Origin: Bog-473 sp963770645
GTDB taxonomy: Bacteria; Actinomycetota; Acidimicrobiia; Acidimicrobiales; RAAP-2
DNA: 64,000 nt
Assembly: GCA_963770645.1 (NCBI GenBank)
Contig: CAVYQL010000003.1
Coordinates: forward strand, 62,001-126,000
Reading direction: 5' to 3'
How positions within the stretch are numbered: position 1 is the stretch's first letter; every line of letters begins with the position of its first letter. The notes beneath the pieces are model-generated. The model worked only from the letters and a program-made list of their open reading frames with translations. It was not told the origin of the DNA and searched no databases. Position numbers and translations under genes: made by a program. Positions 28,004 to 36,657 of this stretch are shown here, piece after piece.

Positions 28004-29271
28004 GCAGCCGCAGCTACCTCTCGATCGGCGACGTCTTGACGCTGCTGCGCGAAGAGTTCCCCGACGTCACTATCTCGAAGATCCGGTTCCTCGAGAGCCA
28101 GGGCCTGGTGAACCCGGAGCGCTCACCTTCGGGGTACCGCAAGTTCTTCGACCATGACGTCGAACGCCTGCGCTGGGTGCTGCGCCAGCAGCGGGAGCAT
28201 TTCTTGCCGCTCAAGGTGATCCGCGACCGCCTCGCCGACGGCGATCTCGACGACGCGGGCGAGGCGTTGAACGGCAAGGCGGGGTCGACCCATGCGCCCG
28301 AGCCGGTGCACGCCACTGCATCTGGGGGTGGCGCGTCAGGTGCACCAGGTGGCCACGCGTCCGCCCCGGCGGCTTCGGTCTCAGCTTCGGCGGCTTCGCC
28401 GCCGCCCTCTGCCGCGGAGCAGCCCACCAAGGCCGACGAGGAGGCGATGGCGCGCATCCTGGCCGACGCGTCCCGTCGTACGGCCCGCCTCCCCGAGGAT
28501 GGGCCGGGACGTCGTGGCCTGCAGGTGGTCGGTGACACGGGCGCTCCCGGGACGACTGCGGCGACCAGCAGTGCAACGGCGCACGCGGCGGCAACCACCG
28601 CTGCCGCCTCGACGAGCGCCGCGGGCGCGACCGACACGCGCGCACAGGCGGGGCGGTCCGAGCGCACCGCGTCGCATCCGTCGGGAGCCGCGACCGGACG
28701 CTCGGGCGCGTCGAGTGGCGGGAGCGGAAACGGAGCAGCGTCGCGCGAAAGCGCCACGGCCGAGACGTCCCGGTCGGCATCCGGCGGGGGCCCGCGCGGA
28801 TCGGGCGGCGGCCAAGGCGGCTCGCGCAAGAGCCCCGCCCACGCAGCCGGTGCCCCCCCAGCAGCAGAGGCGCCCACCGTGGCGGCGACCGGCGCGAGCC
28901 TCACCGCCGAGGAGCTCAGCGCGGCCAGCGGGCTGGCGGTCGAGGAGGTGGCAGGGCTCGTGTCGTTCGGGCTGATCGAACCGGTCTCGGTCGCCGGCAT
29001 CGAGACCTACGACGAGGACGCCGTGACTCTGGCCAACCTGGCGGCGTCATTCCGGGCCTTCGGGATCGAGCCGCGCCACCTGCGCCTCTATCGCAACGCG
29101 GTGGATCGCGAGATCGGCTTGATCGAGCAGGTCGTGATCCCGCTGCTCAGGCAGCGGAATCCCGAATCCCGCCAAAGGGCCCTGGACGCGGCGGATGAGC
29201 TGGGTGCGCTCGGCCAGTCCATGCGAGCCACGTTGCTCAAGCAGGCACTTCGACGTCATCTGGGGGGGTGA
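28000..29271 (+). CDS. MerR-family regulator, FtsR-like, with long low-complexity linker
   Basis: A 423-residue DNA-binding protein. Residues 1-~85 are a MerR winged helix (YLSIGDVLTLLREEFPDV, FLESQGLVNPERSPSGYRKF, LRWVLRQQREHFLPLKVI). The C-terminal ~125 residues match the conserved tail of the Rv1828/FtsR group (FGLIEPVSVAGIETYDEDAV, RAFGIEPRHLRLYRNAVDRE). Between them lie about 200 residues of Ala/Ser/Thr/Gly-rich sequence not found in the ~245-residue mycobacterial protein. In corynebacteria FtsR activates ftsZ. The GTG start overlaps the FHA stop. Confidence 0.88.
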   Translation: MSSRSYLSIGDVLTLLREEFPDVTISKIRFLESQGLVNPERSPSGYRKFFDHDVERLRWVLRQQREHFLPLKVIRDRLADGDLDDAGEALNGKAGSTHAPEPVHATASGGGASGAPGGHASAPAASVSASAASPPPSAAEQPTKADEEAMARILADASRRTARLPEDGPGRRGLQVVGDTGAPGTTAATSSATAHAAATTAAASTSAAGATDTRAQAGRSERTASHPSGAATGRSGASSGGSGNGAASRESATAETSRSASGGGPRGSGGGQGGSRKSPAHAAGAPPAAEAPTVAATGASLTAEELSAASGLAVEEVAGLVSFGLIEPVSVAGIETYDEDAVTLANLAASFRAFGIEPRHLRLYRNAVDREIGLIEQVVIPLLRQRNPESRQRALDAADELGALGQSMRATLLKQALRRHLGG

Positions 29272-29292
29272 CGCAAGGCCGGAATCCGGCGC

Positions 29293-29298
29293 TACATT
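29293..29298 (+). promoter_or_regulatory. -10 element TACATT, probable leaderless start of the bifunctional nuclease gene
   Basis: TACATT ends 6 nt before ATG 29305. No Shine-Dalgarno sequence. Confidence 0.55.
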
Positions 29299-29304
29299 TC
29301 TGTC

Positions 29305-29805
29305 ATGGTCCGTGTGCTACTCCGTGCGGTCAGAGTGGACCTGCAGTCGAACACCCCGGTGCTCCTACTGCAGGAGACCGAGGGAGAAGGCCGTACGCTG
29401 CCCATCTTCATAGGCAGCCCTGAGGCGACGGCGATCGCCTACGCCCTCCAGGGTGTCACGATGCCACGGCCACTCACCCACGACCTGATGAAGGACATGC
29501 TCGGCGCGCTCGACATCAGCGTCGAACGCGTGATCATCACGGAGCTCCGGTCGTCGACCTACTTCGCGGAGATCCACCTGATCCGCGGCCAGGAGCGCAC
29601 CGTCATCTCGAGCCGTCCGTCCGACGCGGTCGCCATCGCGGTGCGCACCGAGACGCCGCTCTTCGTGTCCGACGAGCTGATGGAATCCGAAGGGATCATC
29701 CTCACGCTCGAGGCCGAAGAAGAGGAGGAGGACACGCCGGACGAGCTGGTCGGTCAGTTCCGCCAGTTCCTCGACTCGGTGCGGCCCGAGGACTTCGAGG
29801 GGTGA
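29305..29805 (+). CDS. Bifunctional nuclease (DUF151) family protein
   Basis: A 166-residue cytosolic protein of the DUF151 family, whose plant member BBD has DNase and RNase activity; the bacterial function is unclear. It shows the core LPIFIGSPEATAIAYALQGV, PRPLTHDLMKDML, YFAEIHL and SSRPSDAVAIAVRTETPLFV. The C-terminus is acidic (EAEEEEEDTPDEL). It is the ortholog by position of Rv1829. It has its own -10 element 6 nt upstream, 34 bp after the MerR gene. Its stop overlaps the GTG of the lipoprotein gene. Confidence 0.9.
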   Translation: MVRVLLRAVRVDLQSNTPVLLLQETEGEGRTLPIFIGSPEATAIAYALQGVTMPRPLTHDLMKDMLGALDISVERVIITELRSSTYFAEIHLIRGQERTVISSRPSDAVAIAVRTETPLFVSDELMESEGIILTLEAEEEEEDTPDELVGQFRQFLDSVRPEDFEG

Positions 29806-30416
29806 CCCGATCTCGTTGGGCGCTCGCCTTGGTGGCGGGCGCCGCGCTCGCCCTCGCGGCCTGCGGCAGTTCGAACCCGCCCAAGAAGAATTCCGCCACC
29901 ACCCCCGACAACGCGACGTCGAGCACGACCTCGTCCACCACGTCGACAACGGCCGCGCCATCCTCGAGCACGTCGACCACCGCAGCATCTGCCGTTTGTA
30001 CCCACGTCTCCGCCACCGCCGGCCAGGGTCAGGGAGCGGCCGGGACCATCACCGGGACGGTGACGGTGACCAATACCGGTTCGTCGCCGTGCACGGCCAA
30101 CGGATACCCGACCATCGGGCTCGCGTCGGGCAGCGGGGCGCCGCTCACGGTCACGATGGTCAACGGGCTGTCGGTCGATATCTCTGCACCGGCCAACGCG
30201 GCGCCCACGACGGTCACCGTGGCGCCGGCGGGCACCGCGCAGTTCGCCTACCAGTTCTCCGACGTACCGGTCGGCAACGAGACGAGTTGCCCCAGCTCCG
30301 AGTCGGCGTCGGTCACGATGCCGGGCGCGACGGCCGCCTCAGCGTCGTTCGCGCTCTCTATCGACCCCTGTGGCAACGGGACCATCAGGGTGTCGCCCAT
30401 CTACGCGACCTCGTGA
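29802..30416 (+). CDS. DUF4232-like secreted lipoprotein
   Basis: A 204-residue exported lipoprotein. The signal peptide (LALVAGAALALAAC) ends in the lipobox LAAC with the lipidated Cys near residue 22, followed by a ~40-residue Ser/Thr-rich spacer and a beta-rich domain with four cysteines beginning VCTHVSATAGQGQG and ending SIDPCGNGTIRVSP, as in actinobacterial DUF4232 proteins. Function unknown. The GTG start overlaps the nuclease stop by 4 nt, implying coupled translation. Confidence 0.8.
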   Translation: MTRSRWALALVAGAALALAACGSSNPPKKNSATTPDNATSSTTSSTTSTTAAPSSSTSTTAASAVCTHVSATAGQGQGAAGTITGTVTVTNTGSSPCTANGYPTIGLASGSGAPLTVTMVNGLSVDISAPANAAPTTVTVAPAGTAQFAYQFSDVPVGNETSCPSSESASVTMPGATAASASFALSIDPCGNGTIRVSPIYATS

Positions 30417-30491
30417 GCGCGGGGGCTCCCAGCCCGCCCAGCTGGCCCACCCGGCTCAGCCCCCCCGGCTCAGCCCGCCCAGTGCGGCGGC

Positions 30492-31526
30492 CTAGGCACT
30501 CCCGCTCCCGCTCCCGCTGACGTCGGTCTCTCGAGCCGGGTCGACCAGGACCCGCCCGCGGACGGTGGCGTCGAGCACCTGGCTCAGTGCCGCCGTCAGC
30601 CCGCCGAGGCCGATCTCCTCGTGGACGATCTCCTCGCAGTGCTCGAGAGGGAAGGCGTCGGGCATCTCGTCCCACAGCTCCCGGCGCTCTTCGATCGGCG
30701 TGGCGACCGTGTCGATTCCGAGGAGCGCCACCCCGCGGATGATGAAGGGGTAGACGGTCGTACTCAGGTCGTTGCCACCGGTGAGCCCGCTGGCGGCGAC
30801 GGCACCGCCGTAGTGGACGGTGCGCAGGGCCTCGGCCAGGGCCATCCCGCCCACGCAGTCCACCACGGCCGCCCACAGCTGCGGCCCGAGGCTCCGGCCG
30901 TCGTCCTCGGTGAACTGGCGCCCGACGACCCGCGACGCGCCGAGCTCTTTGAGGTACTCGTGTTCGGCCGTCTTGCCCGAAGAAGCGACCACCTCGAAGC
31001 CGGCCTTTGCCAGCATCGCGACCGCGGCGCTCCCGACGCCACCTGACGCTCCCGTGACGAGCACCGGGCCGTCGTCAGGGTTCGTGCCGTGCTGGCGCAG
31101 GCGGCGCAGCGACAGCAGCGCGGTGAACCCGGCCAACCCGATGATGGCGGCATTGCGACAGCTGAGGGACTCCGGCAGCGGCACGACCCAGTCAGCAGGC
31201 ACGCGCGCATAGGCGGCGAAGCCGCCGTGGTGCGCCACCCCGAGGTCGTAGCCCTGCACGAGCACTCGCTGGCCGGGGCGGAAGTCGGGACTCGTGCTCT
31301 CCTCGACACTGCCCGCGAGCTCGACGCCGGGGACAAGGGGAAAGCCGCGAGCAACCCGGTTACCCGGGCGAGTGACCATGGCGTCCTTGAAGTTGATGGC
31401 GGACCACTCGACGCGCACGAGGACCTCGCCTTCGGGCAGGTCGGCTTCGGAGAGTTGGACGACCGCCGGACGGATCACCTCCCCCGTCTTGGAGAGCAGA
31501 TAGGCCGGGAAGCGCACCCGGATCAC
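30492..31526 (-). CDS. YhdH/YhfP family quinone oxidoreductase (acryloyl-CoA reductase-like)
   Basis: A 344-residue MDR-superfamily oxidoreductase related to AcuI, the NADPH-dependent acryloyl-CoA reductase that detoxifies acryloyl-CoA from propionate or DMSP metabolism. It has VEWSAINFKDAMVT and GNRVARGFPLVPGVELAG in the catalytic half and the Rossmann motif VTGASGGVGSAAVAML near residue 150, with no zinc-ligand cysteines. The frame is open to 31601, but GTG 31526 starts the family-like sequence VIRVRFPAYLL. The C-terminus ends in a Ser-Gly repeat. Substrate is uncertain. It is divergent from the S9 peptidase gene, with 59 bp between starts. Confidence 0.88.
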   Translation of the reverse strand: MIRVRFPAYLLSKTGEVIRPAVVQLSEADLPEGEVLVRVEWSAINFKDAMVTRPGNRVARGFPLVPGVELAGSVEESTSPDFRPGQRVLVQGYDLGVAHHGGFAAYARVPADWVVPLPESLSCRNAAIIGLAGFTALLSLRRLRQHGTNPDDGPVLVTGASGGVGSAAVAMLAKAGFEVVASSGKTAEHEYLKELGASRVVGRQFTEDDGRSLGPQLWAAVVDCVGGMALAEALRTVHYGGAVAASGLTGGNDLSTTVYPFIIRGVALLGIDTVATPIEERRELWDEMPDAFPLEHCEEIVHEEIGLGGLTAALSQVLDATVRGRVLVDPARETDVSGSGSGSA

Positions 31527-31573
31527 TGTAGAGGGCGGCGCTGCCGGAGCCCTGCGCCGCGCCGGGCACCGGG

Positions 31574-31579
31574 TACCGT
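31574..31579 (+). promoter_or_regulatory. -10 element TACCGT, probable leaderless start of the S9 peptidase
   Basis: TACCGT ends 6 nt before GTG 31586. No Shine-Dalgarno sequence. Confidence 0.55.
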
Positions 31580-31585
31580 CGGACC

Positions 31586-33604
31586 GTGGCCACCACAGCA
31601 CGCTATGGGCGTTGGGCCTCCCCGTTCGCGGCGGCCGACGTCGCGCGGGCCAAGGTGTCGTTGTCAGAACTTTGTTCGGACACCGAAGCCCTCTACTGGC
31701 TCGAGTCCCGACCGGCCGAGGCCGGACGAGTGGTCCTCGTGCGCGCCGGTGACGGCGCCTTGACGGATCATTCGCCGCCAGATGTCAGCATCCGCAGCCG
31801 CGTCAACGAGTACGGCGGAGGGGCACTGTCCCTCGTACCGGGCCACGCAACCGGCGCCTTCGCCTACGTGGACCATGCCGATCAGCGGGTGTGGTTCTGC
31901 GACGGCCCGGGTGGCGTCAGCGATGCCGGCGTCCCGGTGGCCAGGCCGAGGCCGCTGACCGCCGCGCCGCCCGAAGGCGTGGTGCACAACCACGGGGGGC
32001 TCAGCGTCACGGCCGACGGGGACTGGGTCCTGGCCGTGCGCGAAGTGCACCGCCCGGGCGTCCTGCGGCCGCGGCGGAGCATCGTTGCGCTGGGGACGCG
32101 CGCCGACCCGGCGCCCGAGTGCGTCGTGCTCGAGGGTCACGACTTCTTCGGCACGCCCAGGGTGGACCCCGCGGGCGAGCGCATGGCCGTCGTGGCGTGG
32201 GATCACCCCGACATGCCGTGGGATGCCTCTCAGTTGCTCGTCGTCCCCCTGGCGCGTCACGGAGAGCCGACGTCGAGTACCGCGTCCCTCGGCGCGGCGG
32301 GCGAGCCCAGGGTGGTGGCCGGCGGTCTCGACGAGTCGGTCGGGCAGCCGGGATGGGGACGCGATGGCCGGTTGCGCTTCGTCTCGGACCGGGCCGGCTG
32401 GTGGCAGCCCTATCGCGAGGCAAACCCTGGGCCCGAGCGGCTCGCCGACGTCGCGGCGGAGTTCCACGGCCCCGACTGGGTGCTTGGGCAGTCGACCCTG
32501 GCCGAGCTGCCCGACGGGACCCTGGCTGCTCGCATGACGGCGTCGGGGCGCGACGCGTTGGTCATCATCGACCCGGCTGTCGCCGTAGCCGCAGCCGTGG
32601 GTGAGGCGAGCGGGCCGGGCGGACCGAACGCCCCACGAGTCCTGTTGCAACCGTGCGTCTCGCTCGCGGCGGTGTGCGAGCACCAGGGCGGACTGGCGCT
32701 GATCGGGACGACCCCCGACGCCCCGTCGACCGTCTGGATATGGCGCGACGAGGACGGGACCCACCCGGTCCGCCCCCCGGCCCAGACCGCGCTGCGACCG
32801 GCTGACGTGGCCGTGGGGGAGCCCTTCGCCCTGACCGGCCGCACCGGACGCCCGGTCTACGGCACGCTGTACCGGCCGGCGCTCTCGGGCACCGGGGGGC
32901 CGAGTGACGGCGCGCCGCCGCTGGTGGTGTGGTGCCACGGCGGTCCGACCGCGGCCTGTCCGGCCGGCCTCGACCTCACCGTGCAGTTCTTGACGACCCG
33001 CGGCTTCGCCGTGGCCTGCGTGGACTACGCAGGCAGCTCGGGGTACGGGCGGGCGTATCGCTGCGCGCTGTGGGGCCAGTGGGGCGTGGCGGACTCCGAG
33101 GACTGCCTCGATGCGGCCCGACACCTGGCGGCGCGAGGCGACGCCGACCCCCGGCGCCTCGCCGTGCGCGGCGCCAGCGCCGGCGGCATGACGGCGCTCA
33201 ACGCGCTGGCGGCGGGGGAGGGGTTCGGTGCCTGTGTCTCGTGGTACGGGGTCACCGACCTCATGGGGCTGGTGGCGAGCACGCACGACTTCGAGGCCCA
33301 CTACACCGATCGGCTGATCGGCCCGCTGCCCGGCGCGGAGCGCCTCTACGAGGAGCGCTCGCCGCGGAACCGGGCCCACGCGATGCGGGGCGCCGTGCTC
33401 CTGCTGCAGGGCACCGAGGACGCGGTGGTCCCGCCGTCGCAGGCCGAGGGGATGCGAGCGTCCCTCGACGCGGCCGTGGTCCGTTGCGACCTGCGCTTCT
33501 TCGAGGGCGAGGGGCACGGGTTCCGCCGGGCCGACACGCTGACCGCGTGTTTGGAGGCTGAGCTGGCGTTCTACGTGGCACACCTGGAGCTAGCCGAGCC
33601 CTAG
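31586..33604 (+). CDS. Prolyl oligopeptidase family serine peptidase (S9)
   Basis: A 672-residue cytosolic protein with an N-terminal beta-propeller (to about residue 400) and a C-terminal alpha/beta-hydrolase domain. The catalytic Ser is in RGASAGGM (Ser531), the Asp in GTEDAVVPPSQ (about 611) and the His in GEGHGF (about 644). The oxyanion region VWCHGGPTA and the YAGSSGYGRAY segment are typical of acylaminoacyl peptidase/dipeptidyl peptidase-like S9 members. No signal peptide is visible. It probably trims short peptides; specificity cannot be inferred. Confidence 0.92.
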   Translation: MATTARYGRWASPFAAADVARAKVSLSELCSDTEALYWLESRPAEAGRVVLVRAGDGALTDHSPPDVSIRSRVNEYGGGALSLVPGHATGAFAYVDHADQRVWFCDGPGGVSDAGVPVARPRPLTAAPPEGVVHNHGGLSVTADGDWVLAVREVHRPGVLRPRRSIVALGTRADPAPECVVLEGHDFFGTPRVDPAGERMAVVAWDHPDMPWDASQLLVVPLARHGEPTSSTASLGAAGEPRVVAGGLDESVGQPGWGRDGRLRFVSDRAGWWQPYREANPGPERLADVAAEFHGPDWVLGQSTLAELPDGTLAARMTASGRDALVIIDPAVAVAAAVGEASGPGGPNAPRVLLQPCVSLAAVCEHQGGLALIGTTPDAPSTVWIWRDEDGTHPVRPPAQTALRPADVAVGEPFALTGRTGRPVYGTLYRPALSGTGGPSDGAPPLVVWCHGGPTAACPAGLDLTVQFLTTRGFAVACVDYAGSSGYGRAYRCALWGQWGVADSEDCLDAARHLAARGDADPRRLAVRGASAGGMTALNALAAGEGFGACVSWYGVTDLMGLVASTHDFEAHYTDRLIGPLPGAERLYEERSPRNRAHAMRGAVLLLQGTEDAVVPPSQAEGMRASLDAAVVRCDLRFFEGEGHGFRRADTLTACLEAELAFYVAHLELAEP

Positions 33605-33614
33605 GATCCAAAGA

Positions 33615-33637
33615 GGGGGGAAAGGTTCCCTTCCCCC
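33615..33637 (+). terminator. Possible weak hairpin after the S9 peptidase gene
   Basis: GGGGGAA pairs with TTCCCCC across a short GG-TT-CC loop. There is no T tract, so termination is doubtful; it may instead be structure in the leader of the next gene. Confidence 0.3.
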
Positions 33638-33648
33638 GTTGTCCCTGT

Positions 33649-35106
33649 GTGCGAGGCTTTTCGACACCCATGCCGACCTTGTCGACGATGAACTTCTCGT
33701 GGGCCTCTGATGCCGCCGACGTTGCGCGCCGGACGTTCGAGCGGATCAAGCGCATCTCACCCGAGGCGGGCGACGCGCTCTTGTACGGGGGCAGCGCGCT
33801 GTTCGCGTTGCTCACCATCTACACGTCGACCAACGGGCTCTACGAGGTCTGGGGACGCATGGCGCTCTCGCCGTTCGTCTTCGGCGCGCTGGCTTCGGCG
33901 ATCCTGGCCTGGGTGCTGCGCCGCAAACGGCGGCGCCAGCCCGGCCACGCGCTCACCGAACGCCAGCACAAGCGGGCCTGGCTGACGCGCATCGTGGTGG
34001 CGGTGTGCGTCTTCGCCGGGGCGCTGGCCATCCCGCTGGGCTTCGAGATCCTGTGGCGTTACGACGGGGTCCCCGGGTCGCACCAACAGCCTGAGGTCGG
34101 CGTGGTCGAGGTCGGCGGCCAGGACCTGGTGCACGGCCAGAATCCGTACCACAAGCTGGTGCGGTCGCCGCACCCGGTGAAGTACCACGCGCCGGGCGAG
34201 CCGGACTACGCGGGCTTCTTGCCCTACCTCCCGGTCATGGCGCTGATGGGCATCCCGAGCGCCATCTGGCCCAACAACGGACTGAGCGACGCACGCATCT
34301 TCTTCTGCCTGACCACCCTCGCCGTGGCCGCGGTGGCGCTCTACCTGTGCCGGGCCGACGGCCGCCGCAAGATACGCGCGCTCCAGGCCCTCGTCATCCT
34401 CCCGCTGGCCTCCCTGCCGCTGGCGACCGGTGGCGACGACATCCCCGTCGCCGCGTGCTTGTTGCTCGCGGTGGTGCTGGCCCAGCGCCGCCGGCCGTTC
34501 GCCTCGGGCGTCGTCTTCGGCATCGCGTCGGCCATGAAGTTCACCGCCTGGCCCCTGGCGGCGCTGGCACTGTTCGCGGCGAGGGGCCGCAAAGGTGAGC
34601 GACGGCCGCTCGCCATGCTCGCCGGCATGATCGTGGTGGCGGTGCCGACCATCTTCCCCTTCGTGCTGCGCGGTCCCGCCGCCATCGTCGACGACGTCGT
34701 GCTCTTCCCTCTCGGCTTGAGTGCGATCCCCTCGACGGCGGCGAGCGCGTTGCCGGGGCACGTGCTCGTCAGCGCGTTCCCCTCACTCAGCCGCGTCCTA
34801 CCTGCCTCCGTCGGCCTCGTGCTGACCGTGCTCCTGGCCCGACACCTCTACCGCCACACACCGCGCACCGTCTCCGAGGTCTGCACGATCGCCGGCGTCG
34901 TGATGGCGGCGCTGATCCTGTTGGCGCCGGACCCGCGCGTGGGCTACCTGCTCTACCCAATCAACTTCTTCGTCTGGGCCTACCTGCTGGCCGAGCCCGC
35001 TCAGCCGGCCGAGCCGTTGTCGCCCGTCGCAACGGCGGATCCCGTGGACATCGACGCGGCCGCGGCTGGGGCCGAGGCGGAAAGAGTCGGCGCCGACAGC
35101 GTCTGA
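33649..35106 (+). CDS. Polytopic membrane protein, GT87/DUF2029-like glycosyltransferase
   Basis: A 485-residue protein with about ten hydrophobic segments. The extracytoplasmic loop VGGQDLVHGQNPYHKLV followed by the proline-rich YHAPGEPDYAGFLPYLP resembles the DUF2029/GT87 group, polyprenyl-phosphate-mannose-dependent transferases that decorate cell-envelope lipoglycans. A further landmark is ASAMKFTAWPLAALALF. The donor and acceptor are unknown; proximity to the manC-like gene is suggestive only. The start is uncertain: GTG 33649, ATG 33670 and ATG 33688 are all in frame. Confidence 0.72.
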   Translation: MRGFSTPMPTLSTMNFSWASDAADVARRTFERIKRISPEAGDALLYGGSALFALLTIYTSTNGLYEVWGRMALSPFVFGALASAILAWVLRRKRRRQPGHALTERQHKRAWLTRIVVAVCVFAGALAIPLGFEILWRYDGVPGSHQQPEVGVVEVGGQDLVHGQNPYHKLVRSPHPVKYHAPGEPDYAGFLPYLPVMALMGIPSAIWPNNGLSDARIFFCLTTLAVAAVALYLCRADGRRKIRALQALVILPLASLPLATGGDDIPVAACLLLAVVLAQRRRPFASGVVFGIASAMKFTAWPLAALALFAARGRKGERRPLAMLAGMIVVAVPTIFPFVLRGPAAIVDDVVLFPLGLSAIPSTAASALPGHVLVSAFPSLSRVLPASVGLVLTVLLARHLYRHTPRTVSEVCTIAGVVMAALILLAPDPRVGYLLYPINFFVWAYLLAEPAQPAEPLSPVATADPVDIDAAAAGAEAERVGADSV

Positions 35107-35133
35107 ACGCCGCCGGTCCGGACCCCCGGACGT

Positions 35134-35787
35134 TCAGCCCTCGTCGTCGCTCTCCTGGAACAGCCGGATGGTGAAGCTGGTCCACCCCGCCGGCGGCGCA
35201 CCCTGGCCGAACGTGGTGGGCGCGATGACCGCCCCCATCTGCCAGTAGTAGCCGTCGGTGCCGGCCAGCTTGCCCAGCACTTCGAGCGCGCCCGGGTCGT
35301 TGGCCGCCGCGCCCTTGTCGAAGACCTGCCAGCCCTGCTCCTTCATGTCGGCGGCGAAGAAGGTGAGGAGGGTGGCCTGGGAGTCGTCGGAGCGGAAGGT
35401 CACCTGCGCGTCGTACTGCCCGGACCCCGCCGCGTTGTTCTGGTGGGCAAGGCGGACCGAGCCCACCGGGACGGACACGGCGTTGAGGATGTTGTTCGGC
35501 GGCTCGCCCTCGATGATGATCGGCGAGAGCAGCCCGGCTGCCACGGCGGCGCGCAGCGGCGTCCCGGACACTGCACTCGGTGCGCTCGAGGTCCTGACGG
35601 GTTGGGGCGACTGCGAGGTCACGATCCCGATCGTCACGAACACCGCCAGGATGAGGACCGCCAAGCCGAGGACGATCATGGCCGGCCGCATGGAGATCCC
35701 ACCCGCGCTGGCCGGGCGCTGGGGCCGCAGGGGAGAGGCGCCCTCGCCGACGAGCTCGGTGTCGGTGTCGGTGTCGTGGAGCGTCAT
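35134..35787 (-). CDS. Membrane-anchored protein of unknown function
   Basis: A 217-residue protein I do not recognise. An N-terminal cytosolic stretch (~35 residues, Asp/Thr-rich) is followed by one membrane helix (AMIVLGLAVLILAVFVTIGIV) and an extracytoplasmic domain (VRLAHQNNAAGSGQYDAQVT, TFFAADMKEQGWQVFDKG) that looks like a compact alpha/beta module. It begins 12 nt after the thiD stop, on the same strand, so is likely co-transcribed with thiD. No thiamine role can be inferred. Confidence 0.7.
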   Translation of the reverse strand: MTLHDTDTDTELVGEGASPLRPQRPASAGGISMRPAMIVLGLAVLILAVFVTIGIVTSQSPQPVRTSSAPSAVSGTPLRAAVAAGLLSPIIIEGEPPNNILNAVSVPVGSVRLAHQNNAAGSGQYDAQVTFRSDDSQATLLTFFAADMKEQGWQVFDKGAAANDPGALEVLGKLAGTDGYYWQMGAVIAPTTFGQGAPPAGWTSFTIRLFQESDDEG

Positions 35788-35799
35788 GCGCGTGCCAGC

Positions 35800-36618
35800 C
35801 TACGGCTGCGCCGACCACCCGAAATGGTCGAGGGGGCCGTGCCCCGATCCGAGCCGCCAGCCGGCGCCTCCGGCCAGCGCCCGGGCGACAAAGGCCTTCG
35901 CCTCGGCGATGGCGTCGGCCACGGGAACGCCCCGCGCCAGGTGCGCCGCCATGGCAGCGGAAAGCGAGCACCCCGTGCCGTGGTCGTTGCCCGTGACCAC
36001 TCGCTGTCCGGGCAGGACCACGATGCCGTCGGGGCCCGCCACGACGTCCTCGGCCGACTCGCTCAGGTGGCCGCCCTTGACGACGACGTAGCGGGCGCCG
36101 CGCGCCCGCAGCTGCTCGGCGACCGCGCGCCGCGACCCCAGCGCAGCGAGCGAGGCGACATCGGTCCCCGAGAGGATGGCGGCCTCGCGCAGGTTCGGGG
36201 TGACGACGAGCGCGTGCGGCACCAGCAGCTCGAGATATGCCTCGATCCCTTCGGGCTCGACCAGGCGGTGCCCGGTCGAGGACACGAGCACCGGGTCGAC
36301 CACGAGCTGGGGGAGCCGCCCCTCGGCCGCGAGCGCCGCCACCTCGGCCACGATCGCCGCGGTGGCCAACATGCCGGTCTTGACGCTGGCGACGGCGAAG
36401 TCGTCGAGCACGGTCTCGACCTGCTGGCGCACGAAGGCCGGTTCGAGCGCGACGACGCCGCGCACCTCGGCCGTGTTCTGCGCGGTGACCGCCGTCAGTG
36501 CGCAGGTGCCGTGCACGTGCAGCGCGGCGAACGTCTTGAGGTCGGCCTGCGCGCCGGCGCCGCCTCCCGAGTCCGATCCGGCGATGGTCAGCGCCGTCGG
36601 TGGGGTCTCGTCCGCCAC
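35800..36618 (-). CDS. thiD: Hydroxymethylpyrimidine/phosphomethylpyrimidine kinase
   Basis: Makes 4-amino-2-methyl-5-hydroxymethylpyrimidine diphosphate, the pyrimidine half of thiamine. The 272-residue product has the N-terminal ALTIAGSDSGGGAGAQADLK, VDPVLVSSTGH and the C-terminal anion hole GNDHGTGCSLSAAMAAH with the catalytic Asp region. The frame is open far upstream across thiG, but GTG 36618 begins the family sequence and has TATGGT 6 nt before it. It is divergent from thiG, with 39 bp between the two start codons. Confidence 0.94.
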   Translation of the reverse strand: MADETPPTALTIAGSDSGGGAGAQADLKTFAALHVHGTCALTAVTAQNTAEVRGVVALEPAFVRQQVETVLDDFAVASVKTGMLATAAIVAEVAALAAEGRLPQLVVDPVLVSSTGHRLVEPEGIEAYLELLVPHALVVTPNLREAAILSGTDVASLAALGSRRAVAEQLRARGARYVVVKGGHLSESAEDVVAGPDGIVVLPGQRVVTGNDHGTGCSLSAAMAAHLARGVPVADAIAEAKAFVARALAGGAGWRLGSGHGPLDHFGWSAQP

Positions 36619-36624
36619 CGAGCA

Positions 36625-36630
36625 ACCATA
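36625..36630 (-). promoter_or_regulatory. -10 element TATGGT for thiD, probable leaderless
   Basis: On the minus strand TATGGT ends 6 nt before GTG 36618. It lies 14 bp from the thiG -10 on the opposite strand, so the two promoters overlap and may compete. Confidence 0.55.
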
Positions 36631-36644
36631 GGCGGGCACCGGGG

Positions 36645-36650
36645 TATGGT
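36645..36650 (+). promoter_or_regulatory. -10 element TATGGT for thiG, probable leaderless
   Basis: TATGGT ends 7 nt before GTG 36658, with no Shine-Dalgarno sequence and no room for a TPP riboswitch. Confidence 0.6.
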
Positions 36651-36657
36651 CGTTCGG

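Noticed and set aside
35443..36657. Upstream extension of thiG over thiD
   Set aside because: Would double thiG with non-family sequence antisense to thiD; the TATGGT-GTG 36658 start gives the normal length.
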